Positions 43,346-52,621 of a DNA stretch of 64,000 bases are shown one piece after another. Origin of the DNA: DAIPKP01 sp964539095 (GTDB lineage: Bacteria; Synergistota; Synergistia; Synergistales; Aminiphilaceae). How positions within the stretch are numbered: position 1 is the stretch's first letter; each line of letters opens with the position of its first letter. The stretch spans positions 124,001 through 188,000 of the forward strand of contig CAZIFL010000001.1 of the NCBI GenBank assembly GCA_964539095.1. The letters run 5' to 3'. Position numbers and translations under genes: made by a program. A model generated the notes under the pieces. It had not been told where the DNA came from. It was given only the letters and a program-made list of their open reading frames with translations, and made no database searches.

Positions 43346-44805
43346 CATGTAAGCAATCATCGTCCCCCGCCTTTTTACAGGAGTATACACTTGTTGCAAG
43401 CCTCCTCAAGGCGGAGATCCTTTTTCAGGGTAATGTTTATGCCGCACCTCAAGCGTACTGGTCAGACAGCAGGAAGGTCCGTCCAGGGGACGCTTTTTTT
43501 GCGCTTCCAGGTAAAAATAGTGACGGGCATGATTTTATTCAAAGCGCTTTTGAGAGAGGGGCCTCTGCCGTTTTTATGGAAAAGGCCAAAAGATCAATTC
43601 TTCCGGAACAGCTCCCGGAGGGGTGCAGGATCTTTCTCGTAAATAACGTTGAAGAGGCTCTTTCTACCCTTGCAAAGTATCTCCATGCTCGTCTCCCTTT
43701 AGAAAAAACCTTTGCGGTTACAGGAAGCGTGGGAAAAACAACTACTAAGAACTTGGTTCAAACCATCCTTTCTAATTGGTATCCTTCCTACTGTACGAAG
43801 GAAAGTTTTAATACATCTATCGGCATAGACCTCTCTCTCCTCTCTGCCCCGGAGGATACTCGTCTTCTGCTACTTGAATTTGGAGCTAACTCTTTTGGCG
43901 AAATTCGAGAGCTTGCTCTCCGTTACAAGCCAGAAATTGGCGTTATTACTGATGTTGCCTTAGCCCATACCCAGGGTTTTTCTTCTCTTCAGGGAGTACT
44001 CAAGGCAAAACTTGAGCTGGCAGAATCACCACTGATGGAGACCCTTTTCTTTAATGCCGATACGGCTCCTTTGGCTTCATTTTTCACTTCTTCGAAAAGT
44101 TTTTCCTTTAAGCCTATCCCTGTAGGGCGAAGCGTTACCTCCCTCGGGGGAATCGGAATCAAGGAGGCCAAAATTTATAGAAGCCCCAAAAGAGATACCC
44201 CCTTTCTTCTCCATTCAAAAATGTCTCTTTTTGGAGAAGTCATGGATTTCAAGGCCCCCTTCTACTGTGATCATCACGTATATGCCTGTGCATATGCCCT
44301 TGGGGTTGCCAAAATTATGGGAATTTCCCTCCCCAAGGATATCGACTCCCTCTTCGCCTCTTTCCAAGTTCCTCCGGGAAGGGGAAATCTGAAGATGACA
44401 CCTCAAAACGTTCTTCTTTTTGATGAATCCTATAATGCGAACCCAAAATCGATGGAGAGTTCCCTTCGCAACTTTCAAGAGATCTCATTTCCTGGAAGGA
44501 AAATTCTTGTTCTTGGAGGAATGAGGGAGTTAGGGGCTATTTCCGAGGAAGCACATCTCCGTATTCTATCGCTTCTCCCGGCGTTTCAAAGAACCTTGCT
44601 TCTTGGAGAGGAGTGGAATTTTTCAGAATTACAGCGACAAATGAAAGAGAAAAATCTTATGGACCACGTTCACATGGCTGACTCTTTGGAGGAGATATCT
44701 CTCGAGCTTCGATCCATGCACCTTGAAGAGGGAGATGCCCTCTTTATCAAAGGATCCCGCTCCTACGGATTAGAATCCCTTGTGGAGGAGTTCTGTCTCT
44801 CATGA
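43342..44805 (+). CDS. murF: UDP-MurNAc-tripeptide-D-Ala-D-Ala ligase MurF
   Basis: 487 residues. It finishes the cytoplasmic pentapeptide precursor. The ATP loop reads TGSVGKTTTK, with KESFNTSIGIDLSLL, LLEFGANSFGEI and DESYNANPKSMESSL further on. ATG 43342 overlaps the murE stop as ATGA; the frame can be extended to 43312 inside murE, without support. It overlaps mraY by four bases. Confidence 0.95.
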   Translation: MTCKQSSSPAFLQEYTLVASLLKAEILFQGNVYAAPQAYWSDSRKVRPGDAFFALPGKNSDGHDFIQSAFERGASAVFMEKAKRSILPEQLPEGCRIFLVNNVEEALSTLAKYLHARLPLEKTFAVTGSVGKTTTKNLVQTILSNWYPSYCTKESFNTSIGIDLSLLSAPEDTRLLLLEFGANSFGEIRELALRYKPEIGVITDVALAHTQGFSSLQGVLKAKLELAESPLMETLFFNADTAPLASFFTSSKSFSFKPIPVGRSVTSLGGIGIKEAKIYRSPKRDTPFLLHSKMSLFGEVMDFKAPFYCDHHVYACAYALGVAKIMGISLPKDIDSLFASFQVPPGRGNLKMTPQNVLLFDESYNANPKSMESSLRNFQEISFPGRKILVLGGMRELGAISEEAHLRILSLLPAFQRTLLLGEEWNFSELQRQMKEKNLMDHVHMADSLEEISLELRSMHLEEGDALFIKGSRSYGLESLVEEFCLS

Positions 44806-45752
44806 CCATTATTGATAGTGTGAGGTATGTTTTTTTTATGGTGCTTGGGGGAATTCTTCTTCAACACGTGTGGATATGGATGCTTCAGAAGAGAAGTGTT
44901 TCGCAACACATCAAGGCTTACGGACCTCCGAGACACCTCAAGGAAAAGAAGAATATTCCTACTATGGGTGGGGTGGTTTTTCTCGTTCTTCTTTCGGTGG
45001 GGGCTTTATTGTTTTTTCGCCATACAACAGGGGATCTCGTGGCAATTCTTTTTTTCCCCCTTGGTATGGGATGTATTGGCTTTATTGATGACTGGCTCAA
45101 ACACGCGGCCAAGTCGAGTGAGGGATTTGGCAGTTTTCAGAAATTTTTTGCTCAAATTTTCCTATGCAGCCTGTGGATTTTTTTCGTCTACCAAAATCGG
45201 CCTTACATCTTCATCCCTTTCTCTCCCGTCCTGGATGTGGCCACAACCCTCTTCCTTGGCGTGGGGATCGTCAATGCGGTAAACATAACTGACGGACTTG
45301 ACGGGCTTGCCTCCCTTTGCTCTCTAGGATCGTTTGTTGTGCTCGGAATAGTCGCACTGCTCACAGCAGGGGAGACGTCTCTTTTTCTTGCGGCTACGGG
45401 AATTGCTATAACCCTGGGATTTCTGTGGCACAATTGCTATCCCGCTTCAATTTTTATGGGTGATGTGGGTTCTCATTTTCTAGGGGGCCTTCTCTTTGTA
45501 GCTTCCGTTTTCTTTGAAAATCCCTGGATACTGCTACCGCTCTCAAGCATCTTTGCCGTTGAAATTTTTTCCGTTATCCTCCAGCTCATAGCAATTCACG
45601 GATTTCATCGAAAGATTTTTGCCATGAGCCCCCTGCATCACCACTTTGAGCTGCAGGGAGTGCGAGAGACGCACATTGTTATCCGTTTTCTTACAGTTCA
45701 TTTGCTTTGTATGATGTCTTTTTTTATGCTTTGGAAAACGTTTGTGTCCTAG
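44802..45752 (+). CDS. mraY: Phospho-N-acetylmuramoyl-pentapeptide transferase MraY
   Basis: 316 residues with about ten membrane segments. It loads the precursor onto undecaprenyl phosphate to form lipid I. Catalytic and binding motifs are IPTMGGV, GFIDDWLKH, NITDGLDGLA, FMGDVGSHFLGG and MSPLHHHFEL. ATGA overlap with murF. Confidence 0.97.
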   Translation: MTIIDSVRYVFFMVLGGILLQHVWIWMLQKRSVSQHIKAYGPPRHLKEKKNIPTMGGVVFLVLLSVGALLFFRHTTGDLVAILFFPLGMGCIGFIDDWLKHAAKSSEGFGSFQKFFAQIFLCSLWIFFVYQNRPYIFIPFSPVLDVATTLFLGVGIVNAVNITDGLDGLASLCSLGSFVVLGIVALLTAGETSLFLAATGIAITLGFLWHNCYPASIFMGDVGSHFLGGLLFVASVFFENPWILLPLSSIFAVEIFSVILQLIAIHGFHRKIFAMSPLHHHFELQGVRETHIVIRFLTVHLLCMMSFFMLWKTFVS

Positions 45753-45806
45753 ATCTACTGTCCCCGAAATGTAAGACAGATATCCCCCGGGAGGGAAGAT
45801 GCGCAC

Positions 45807-47246
45807 ATGACAACGCTTCGTACAGACATACTGCCCCCAAACTGTTCCTCCATTACTGTGGTAGGAGCGGGGAAAAGCGGTCGGGCCCTTGCTCTTCTTG
45901 GAAGAGATTTGGGTTTTTCGGTTTTCGTAACGGAGAAATCTCCTATAAAAGTAGAGACGCAAGCTCTCTTTTCTTCTCGTGGCATATCCTGGGAAGAAAG
46001 CCACTCTCCTAAGGCTTTGGAGGGAGACGCGATTGTTTTGAGTTCCGGAATTCCCCCAACCTCGGAAATTGTGCATATGGCGCAGAAAAACAGTCGGCTT
46101 CTTGTGGGGGAGCTTGATTTTGTCGCTCCCTATATAAAGGGTGACATCCTTGGTGTCACCGGAAGCAACGGAAAGAGCACGACTGTAGCGCTTCTTGCAC
46201 ATCTTCTTCAAAGAGTTCTCGGAGAGGATGTAGTCTCACCAGGAGGTAACATCGGTATTCCCTTGGCAGAGATGGCTTTCAAGGAGTATGTTTGTATTGT
46301 GGCAGAGCTGAGCAGTTTTCAGCTTTATTGGGCACAGAGACCCTGTCTTGCTGGAGCCGCTGTCACCAATATCGTGCCAGATCATCTGGATTGGCACGGG
46401 GGATATGATGCTTATGTTGAAGCAAAGAAAAATATAACACGACTCCTGAATCCAGTTATTCCCTCCTCCCCCTTTATTTACCGCTTTCAGGATGCTTCGC
46501 ATATTCCGGAAAATTGTTTCCCGCCACATATCGAAAGGTTTCCTTTTTTCTGGAGAGAGGGAGGCGAAAAATATTCTGACCAAAATCAGGGAATCTTCGC
46601 ATCTTCCGAAGAGGTGTTTCTCCGAAAAGGGGGAAAGGAGATCTTTCTTTTCGATCCGCGAAAGGATCTTTCTCTTTTGGGAAAACATAACGTGGAGAAT
46701 GCAGCTTTTGCGGTCTCTCTTGGATTTTTATGGAAAAAAGGTTTGGAGTCCTCGGCATTACAAAAAGAACTGGGGAGCTTTGTCTCCCTTCCACATCGGT
46801 GCGAAAACCTGGGAACCGTTCATGGTGTGACCTTTGTAAACGACTCTAAGGGAACCAATGTCGCTGCCGCAGTCACCGCCCTGGAGTCGCTTGAGGGGGA
46901 GATCATTGTTCTCCTCGGAGGAAAGGGGAAGGGTGAACATTACGGAGAACTTGCAGAAGCCGTCTCTCGAAACGCCCGGGAGGCTATTCTTTTTGGAGAT
47001 GAAGCAGCCTCTCTTGAAAAAACGTTACGGCAAAAGTACACGAACCTTACGGTTGTCCGTAGCCTTGAGGAGGCTTTCCTACGTGCCCTGGATCTTTCTC
47101 GGGAAAATGATACAATCCTCCTTTCCCCAGCATGTACGAGCTGGGACGCGTATACAAGCTATACTGAACGGGGAGAGCACTTTCGAAAGCTTGCACAGAG
47201 GACATTCTACGACTCCAAAGCGAAAAAACACAGACTCTCGCCATGA
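45807..47246 (+). CDS. murD: UDP-MurNAc-L-alanine:D-glutamate ligase MurD
   Basis: 479 residues. The Rossmann-like start ITVVGAGKSGRALA is followed by the ATP loop GVTGSNGKSTT, AELSSFQL and NIVPDHLDWHG; NDSKGTNVAAA and LLGGKGKG follow toward the C-terminus. It follows mraY by 54 bases, the largest gap between mur genes here, with GGGAGGGAAG upstream. Confidence 0.96.
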   Translation: MTTLRTDILPPNCSSITVVGAGKSGRALALLGRDLGFSVFVTEKSPIKVETQALFSSRGISWEESHSPKALEGDAIVLSSGIPPTSEIVHMAQKNSRLLVGELDFVAPYIKGDILGVTGSNGKSTTVALLAHLLQRVLGEDVVSPGGNIGIPLAEMAFKEYVCIVAELSSFQLYWAQRPCLAGAAVTNIVPDHLDWHGGYDAYVEAKKNITRLLNPVIPSSPFIYRFQDASHIPENCFPPHIERFPFFWREGGEKYSDQNQGIFASSEEVFLRKGGKEIFLFDPRKDLSLLGKHNVENAAFAVSLGFLWKKGLESSALQKELGSFVSLPHRCENLGTVHGVTFVNDSKGTNVAAAVTALESLEGEIIVLLGGKGKGEHYGELAEAVSRNAREAILFGDEAASLEKTLRQKYTNLTVVRSLEEAFLRALDLSRENDTILLSPACTSWDAYTSYTERGEHFRKLAQRTFYDSKAKKHRLSP

Positions 47247-48358
47247 AGAGCCAGAAAAAAGCGCCCCTTTTATGGCTGATACCTCTTTTCATCTCCCTTT
47301 TCAGCGTTATTGTCATCGTCTCTACTACGAGTGAAGAAGCAATTTCTCTTACAGGGCATCCGTATGCCATAGGCATAAAACAGATCCTGTGGCTTTTCCT
47401 GGGTCTTACGGGAATGACAGTATCCTACGTTTTCCCTCTTGACTTTTGCGTACGGCACAGTGGGTTTCTCTGGCTTCTTGCTCTTTGCATCGTTCTTCTT
47501 CCTTTTCTTCCGGGGCTCGGGAAAACCGCCGGAGGAGCTGCCCGATGGATACGCCTCGGGCCTCTTTCCGTACAGCCTTCGGAGCTTCTGTCGATCTTTA
47601 TGGTGATTCACGTGGCAAAGAAGCTTTCCTTGCCCGGAAAAAGCCCGGCGCGGCATTTTGGTGTGGCGATTCTGATTTTTTTGATAAGTGTTTTGCCCGT
47701 ATTTTTGCAGCCAGATTTGGGGATGTCCATTCTCTTCTTTGGTATTGTTATGGGGATGGTAATTCATTCTCAGGGTTGGTTTTTTCCTCTTGTCTCATCC
47801 TTTGTAGCGTTCCTTGTGTTACTGCCTCTTGTTCTGTTTCGCCCTTACAGACTTCGAAGGGTTATGGCTTTTCTTGATCCATGGGAAGATCCTCTCGATC
47901 TTGGATTCCAGACAATTCAGGGTCTTATCGCCTTTGCAAACGGAGGAGTTTCGGGGGTTGGCATTGGCCGAGGAATGCAAAAACTAAACTATCTTCCGGC
48001 AACCCACACGGACTATATCCTTTCAAGTGTGGCAGAGGAATATGGATTCATGGGAACCGGGACAGTTATGCTACTATACATAGGGCTTTTGATCTTCCTA
48101 CAGCATCTTTTTTCGCGGTGCCGTACCGTTTTGGAGAAAACTCTTTTTTGGGGGATAAGCTTAAGCCTCCTTCTCCCCATAGTTATCAATTTTGGCGGAG
48201 TCCTTAACCTCCTGCCGTTCACGGGCATGCCTTGCCCCTTTTTAAGTTACGGAGGAAGCTCCATGATGACATCTTGGATAAAAGTTGGTTTGTTACTTAA
48301 TATTTCTCACAGGATGTCACGAGAAGAAGCTCATCCACGGGGAGCTATGGTTTTATGA
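47243..48358 (+). CDS. ftsW: Septal SEDS peptidoglycan polymerase FtsW
   Basis: 371 residues, about ten membrane segments. SEDS marks are GGAARWIRLGPLSVQPSEL, QPDLGMSILF, HTDYILSSVAEEYGF and the closing GMPCPFLSYGGSSM. It polymerises glycan strands together with FtsI. ATGA overlaps at both ends (murD, murG). Confidence 0.96.
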   Translation: MKSQKKAPLLWLIPLFISLFSVIVIVSTTSEEAISLTGHPYAIGIKQILWLFLGLTGMTVSYVFPLDFCVRHSGFLWLLALCIVLLPFLPGLGKTAGGAARWIRLGPLSVQPSELLSIFMVIHVAKKLSLPGKSPARHFGVAILIFLISVLPVFLQPDLGMSILFFGIVMGMVIHSQGWFFPLVSSFVAFLVLLPLVLFRPYRLRRVMAFLDPWEDPLDLGFQTIQGLIAFANGGVSGVGIGRGMQKLNYLPATHTDYILSSVAEEYGFMGTGTVMLLYIGLLIFLQHLFSRCRTVLEKTLFWGISLSLLLPIVINFGGVLNLLPFTGMPCPFLSYGGSSMMTSWIKVGLLLNISHRMSREEAHPRGAMVL

Positions 48359-49479
48359 AAAATAAGGATACATACTGGGCTCTTGTTGCGGGAGGTACTG
48401 GGGGTCACATTATCCCTGCCCTGGTATTTGGAGCATGGCTACAGAAAAATCATGGCATTTTGCCGATAAAGTATTTCACGGGAAACCGAAAACTGGAAAG
48501 AGTGATTTTTGAGTTTCACGGCGAAGAGCCCTGCTTTCTTCCTCTCTCTGGATCTCCTGCAGGAATTCGCGGGCTTTCTGCTTTTTTTCGTTTTTTTGGC
48601 ATGTGGTATGTTACACTTCGTTTGGCACTCTCTTTTTTGCGAACTCCTCCAAAAGCTCTTTTTTTATTCGGGGGGTATCTCTCTGTCCCTTTTATCGTGG
48701 TGGCAAAAATACTCCGTATCCCCACGGTGATTCACGAACAAAATGCTCTTGCGGGAAAGGCTACTCGTTTGGCATCTCATCTGGGGATCCCCGTTTGTAC
48801 GGGGTGGCGGGAGTGCTGTTACATAAAAAAAGAAAAATTCATTTTTTCGGGTATTCCTGTTAGGAAATTACAGCATTTGCATGTTTTGGACGCATGGAAT
48901 AAACTAGTACCCGGTAGCGCTCTTCCTTTGGGGAAGGTTGTTCTTGTTTTAGGAGGCTCTTTGGGGAGCAAACTTCTGGTAGAACTGGCTTTAGATCTCT
49001 CATACAACACGAAGTACGCCATGTTCCACTTCCTGATCCTCTCAGAGGAAGATCTCTCTTCGGAAGAAAAAAAGAGAAAAAATGTCACCTTTCTCAAACC
49101 GCAATGGGATATGTCTCCTCTCTATTCTCTTGCGTTTGTGGCTATTGCGAGAGGAGGGGGTTCTACTCTTGCGGAGCTGCTTGCATATAATATACCGGGA
49201 CTCGTCATCCCTTTTTCCAAGTCTGCGGATAAACACCAGGAAAAAAATGCTCAAGCCTTCAAGGACTTCGGTGGTGGAAGCTTTTGGAACGAAGAACAGT
49301 CCCTTGAAATCCTGGAAGAGCGATTTGACGAAACTCTTGCCATAGCAAGAAGAAAAAACAAGTTCCGGACCGAAAACCGCATTTTTTCTTGTTCTCACAA
49401 TGGCGATGCGGTAAGCCAAAAAATTTTTGAGGTTATGACGGCAACGTATACGAAGGGAGATGCCCCGAGTGAGCGATAG
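48355..49479 (+). CDS. murG: UDP-GlcNAc transferase MurG (lipid II synthesis)
   Basis: 374 residues, GT-B fold. It adds GlcNAc to lipid I at the membrane. It shows AGGTGGHIIPAL, TVIHEQNALAGKATR, VLGGSLGSK and the donor-site ARGGGSTLAEL, then SADKHQEKNA. It overlaps murC by 20 bases. Confidence 0.96.
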   Translation: MKNKDTYWALVAGGTGGHIIPALVFGAWLQKNHGILPIKYFTGNRKLERVIFEFHGEEPCFLPLSGSPAGIRGLSAFFRFFGMWYVTLRLALSFLRTPPKALFLFGGYLSVPFIVVAKILRIPTVIHEQNALAGKATRLASHLGIPVCTGWRECCYIKKEKFIFSGIPVRKLQHLHVLDAWNKLVPGSALPLGKVVLVLGGSLGSKLLVELALDLSYNTKYAMFHFLILSEEDLSSEEKKRKNVTFLKPQWDMSPLYSLAFVAIARGGGSTLAELLAYNIPGLVIPFSKSADKHQEKNAQAFKDFGGGSFWNEEQSLEILEERFDETLAIARRKNKFRTENRIFSCSHNGDAVSQKIFEVMTATYTKGDAPSER

Positions 49480-50929
49480 AGGATTTTCCACAAAAAAAGC
49501 ATGTAAAATCCATCTTATGGGTATTGGAGGAGCAGGGATGAGCGCTCTCGCCCAACTGCTTATCGAAAAGGGACATGTGGTAAGCGGATGCGACATGTGT
49601 TGTTCTTCCTATCTCGATAAAATGCTTCACCAGGGAGTTCCCATTTCCATAGGACATGATGTGGAGCATCTTAAAGGAAAAGATATCGATCTCCTCGTGT
49701 ACAGCAGTGCTATCTCTCCAAATAATCCAGAACTTCTCTATGCCGAAAAAGCCGGGATCCCCATGGCGAAGCGGGCGGAAATTTTGAGCATGCTTTTTAA
49801 CGGGAATTTCGGCATAGGTGTGGCAGGAGCGCACGGAAAAACGACCACATCCTCGATGACTGCCTTTGTTCTTGAATCTGCGGGAGTGTCTCCTTCGGTG
49901 GCCATAGGAGGGGAGCTTTGTGATATCGGAGGCAATGCAAAATTGGGACAGAGTGACTACATGGTAGCGGAGCTTGATGAGAGTGACGGATCCTTCGAAC
50001 TTTTTGAGTGCTCCATCGCAATAATCACCAACATTGACTGGGATCATGTAGATCACTACCCCGACATTAATTCTGTTCGGGAGGGCTTTCATCGCTTTCT
50101 TGCAAACACAAAAAAGGGAAGTACTCTTGTGCTCTGTACCGCTGACAAGGGCATGCAGGATTTTCTTATGCGTTATGGTGTTCCTGAAGAGAGAAATCTT
50201 GTTACATATGGGTGGGAAGAAGATTGTAATTGGCGCGCTTCCGAAGTTTGTCATGTCCCTGGAGGGGGAGTTTCTTTTTCTGTAAGCTCCGATGGTCATA
50301 CTCTCGGAAAGATTCATCTTCAGCTTTCCGGAAACCACAATGTCCTGAATGCTTTAGCCGCATGTTCTGTGGCTCTCTCTCTCGGAATACCTTTTTCTAT
50401 AGTATCCCAAGCCCTTCATGACTTCAGGGGTGCAAAGAGGCGACTGCAAAAGGTTGGTTCTCGTGGAAACGTCATTATTTACGATGATTACGGACATCAC
50501 CCTAGGGAAATTGCGGCCACGCTTGATGCTTTGCGCAACATATTTCCTGGTTTTATGATCAATGTCGCGTTTCAACCGCATCGCTACTCCAGAACCGCCG
50601 CCATGTATCCCGAGTTCGCCCAGGCCCTGACAAAGGGAGATCGTATTTTCCTATTGCCCATTTATTCGGCAGACGAGTCCAATATATGGAATGCCTCTTC
50701 CAGGGATATTGAAAAATCCATGCTTGAGCAGGGATATCCATGCACCTATTGTGATGATATGGGCAATGCTAAAAAAAGAATTCTGGAGGCCCTCGGAGAC
50801 GGAAATGAAGTTATTCTCACCCTCGGAGCGGGGGATGTCAATCTCCTCGGTCCAATTCTCCATAAGGCCCTGGAGGAAAAAAGAGTAGATGAGCATGTGC
50901 CTCCCCGGGTCCTTGCAAAAACTCTTTAG
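49460..50929 (+). CDS. murC: UDP-MurNAc-L-alanine ligase MurC
   Basis: 489 residues. It begins the stem peptide by adding L-alanine. HLMGIGGAGMSALAQ is the UDP-binding strand-loop, GVAGAHGKTTTSSM the ATP loop, ELDESDGSFE and NIDWDHVDHY further ligase marks, and YDDYGHHPREI lies in the C-terminal domain. ATG 49460 has GAAGGGAG upstream; GTG 49469 is a possible alternative. Confidence 0.95.
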   Translation: MPRVSDRGFSTKKACKIHLMGIGGAGMSALAQLLIEKGHVVSGCDMCCSSYLDKMLHQGVPISIGHDVEHLKGKDIDLLVYSSAISPNNPELLYAEKAGIPMAKRAEILSMLFNGNFGIGVAGAHGKTTTSSMTAFVLESAGVSPSVAIGGELCDIGGNAKLGQSDYMVAELDESDGSFELFECSIAIITNIDWDHVDHYPDINSVREGFHRFLANTKKGSTLVLCTADKGMQDFLMRYGVPEERNLVTYGWEEDCNWRASEVCHVPGGGVSFSVSSDGHTLGKIHLQLSGNHNVLNALAACSVALSLGIPFSIVSQALHDFRGAKRRLQKVGSRGNVIIYDDYGHHPREIAATLDALRNIFPGFMINVAFQPHRYSRTAAMYPEFAQALTKGDRIFLLPIYSADESNIWNASSRDIEKSMLEQGYPCTYCDDMGNAKKRILEALGDGNEVILTLGAGDVNLLGPILHKALEEKRVDEHVPPRVLAKTL

Positions 50930-51851
50930 GGATTTCCCGCACATTCTCTTTCAGGATTATCCTCTGAGAGGGAAGAATACGTGGGGGGTAGGAGGAAAGG
51001 CTGTTTTAGCCTGTTTTCCCGAGAGACACGAGCAGGTAGTTTCTCTCGCTCAGGAATTGGATCTTCTTGAGGGCTTTCCCTATGCTGTTCTTGGGGGAGG
51101 GAGCAATGTCCTTATCTCGGACAAGGGTTTTTCGGGGTGTGTCATTTTTACCGAGAAGCTTGATAGAGTTTTTATTCTCCCCGAAATTTCTTCTAGGGAG
51201 CCGGAAGAAATCATGGTTTATGTGGATTCAGGGGTTTCTCTGGGGAGACTTTTACGTTTTTGCCGTGAGCATTTTCTCGGAGGACTTGAGTTCAGTGTGG
51301 GTATTCCCGGAAGTATCGGAGGGGCCCTTGTAGGGAACGCGGGGGCTCAGGGGGAGGCCATTGGCAATGTTGTACGTTACGTGGATGTCCTTCTTCCGAA
51401 TGCTGTGTTGCAACGCATACCAGCGAGTGATATCGTCTGGGGATACCGTTTTTCCTCGCTTTCTCGAAAACAGTGTATGATACTCGGATGTGCTCTGGGG
51501 CTTTGTCAGAAATCCTCCGATACCCTCGAGAAAAACATCTCTTTCTTCGCAGAAAAAAGAAAAGCACAGCCTGTTCTTCGAAAAACTGCGGGGTCTGTCT
51601 TTAAAAATCCTTGCGGAGGATATGCGGGCAAGCTCTTGGAATTAAGTGGCTGCAAAGGAAAAAAAATTGGAGGAGCACGGGTTTCTGTAAAACATGCAAA
51701 TTTCATTGAAAATTACAACGAGGCATCCGGTCAGGATATTCTCGATCTCATTTTTCTTTGTAGAAAAATGGTAGCGGAACATACTGGCACGATTCTTTAT
51801 CCTGAGGTGCGTTTTGTGGGCTTTGAGAGTTCGGAAATCCTTTTTTATTAG
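50889..51851 (+). CDS. murB: UDP-N-acetylenolpyruvoylglucosamine reductase MurB
   Basis: 320 residues, FAD enzyme. It reduces the enolpyruvyl group to make UDP-MurNAc. NTWGVGGKA and LGGGSNVLISDKGFSG bind FAD, GIPGSIGGALVGNAGAQG is the substrate loop, and AGSVFKNP carries the catalytic serine; the C-terminal GGARVSVKHANFIEN matches type I/II enzymes. The ATG at 50889 lies 41 bases inside murC. Confidence 0.95.
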   Translation: MSMCLPGSLQKLFRDFPHILFQDYPLRGKNTWGVGGKAVLACFPERHEQVVSLAQELDLLEGFPYAVLGGGSNVLISDKGFSGCVIFTEKLDRVFILPEISSREPEEIMVYVDSGVSLGRLLRFCREHFLGGLEFSVGIPGSIGGALVGNAGAQGEAIGNVVRYVDVLLPNAVLQRIPASDIVWGYRFSSLSRKQCMILGCALGLCQKSSDTLEKNISFFAEKRKAQPVLRKTAGSVFKNPCGGYAGKLLELSGCKGKKIGGARVSVKHANFIENYNEASGQDILDLIFLCRKMVAEHTGTILYPEVRFVGFESSEILFY

Positions 51852-52596
51852 GATTTTTTATCTCTGCAGCTTCTTTGGAGGTTTTTTCTGGGGTGTGGAA
51901 GAACACTGCCAGCTTCTCCGATTGCAGCACCTTTTCGTGGAAGGATCTTCTCCGCATCTCGGGATAACGGATATTTTCTTGAAAAAGACAAATATTCGCT
52001 TTTTCGCAACCGCGTTTTTTGCCTTTATGGAGGTTACAAAAGACGTAGAGAGACAGTATCCTGTAGATGTTTCGTATCGTTATATTCCCTGGCGCTCTTA
52101 TTCGGTCCGCGTCGAACCTCTTACGGTTTTTGTGCAAATTTATTGGAACGATGTTCTTTGGAACGTTTCCCGAAGCGGACGGGCTTGGGAATTTTCTCAA
52201 AGTGACGGGGTCTCCCCACATCATAGCGTTTCCCGGGTTATCTGGGGAGAAGGGCTCAATCCCCCCATTGCGCTCTCTCGCTCTTCTTCTGATGAAAAGC
52301 AGCGAGTTTACAGTGTTCTGGCCCCTTTAGACACTATAGAAAAGTATATACAAGCTCTTTCGAAAGGAAGTTTCTTCCGAAATATTCCTGCTTTCACCAT
52401 GCAGAAGAAAGGAACTCGTATTCAGGTACTGCTAGATTTTGAAGAAACCATTATTGTGCTGGATGGAGAAAAGCCAGAACTTTGGGAACGGATTGACCAA
52501 GCCGTGCAAGCTCTCTTAAAAGAGCTGGGATCATCAAAAAAGGTACGTCTTGACGCAATCTATCCAGATAAAATTATCGTACAGAAGTTGTACTAA
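51814..52596 (+). CDS. ftsQ: FtsQ/DivIB-like division protein (by position)
   Basis: 260 residues. A basic start and a hydrophobic segment (about 11-27) are followed by an extracytoplasmic part. It lies between murB and ftsA, the normal place of ftsQ, and its C-terminus (VRLDAIYPDKIIVQKLY) resembles the beta strands that bind FtsLB. The POTRA domain is not obvious. The likely start is TTG 51814, six bases after GAGGTG; TTG 51823 is an alternative. Confidence 0.65.
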   Translation: MWALRVRKSFFIRIFYLCSFFGGFFWGVEEHCQLLRLQHLFVEGSSPHLGITDIFLKKTNIRFFATAFFAFMEVTKDVERQYPVDVSYRYIPWRSYSVRVEPLTVFVQIYWNDVLWNVSRSGRAWEFSQSDGVSPHHSVSRVIWGEGLNPPIALSRSSSDEKQRVYSVLAPLDTIEKYIQALSKGSFFRNIPAFTMQKKGTRIQVLLDFEETIIVLDGEKPELWERIDQAVQALLKELGSSKKVRLDAIYPDKIIVQKLY

Positions 52597-52621
52597 CCCT
52601 GCCTTGCGAAGGGAGAGAGGT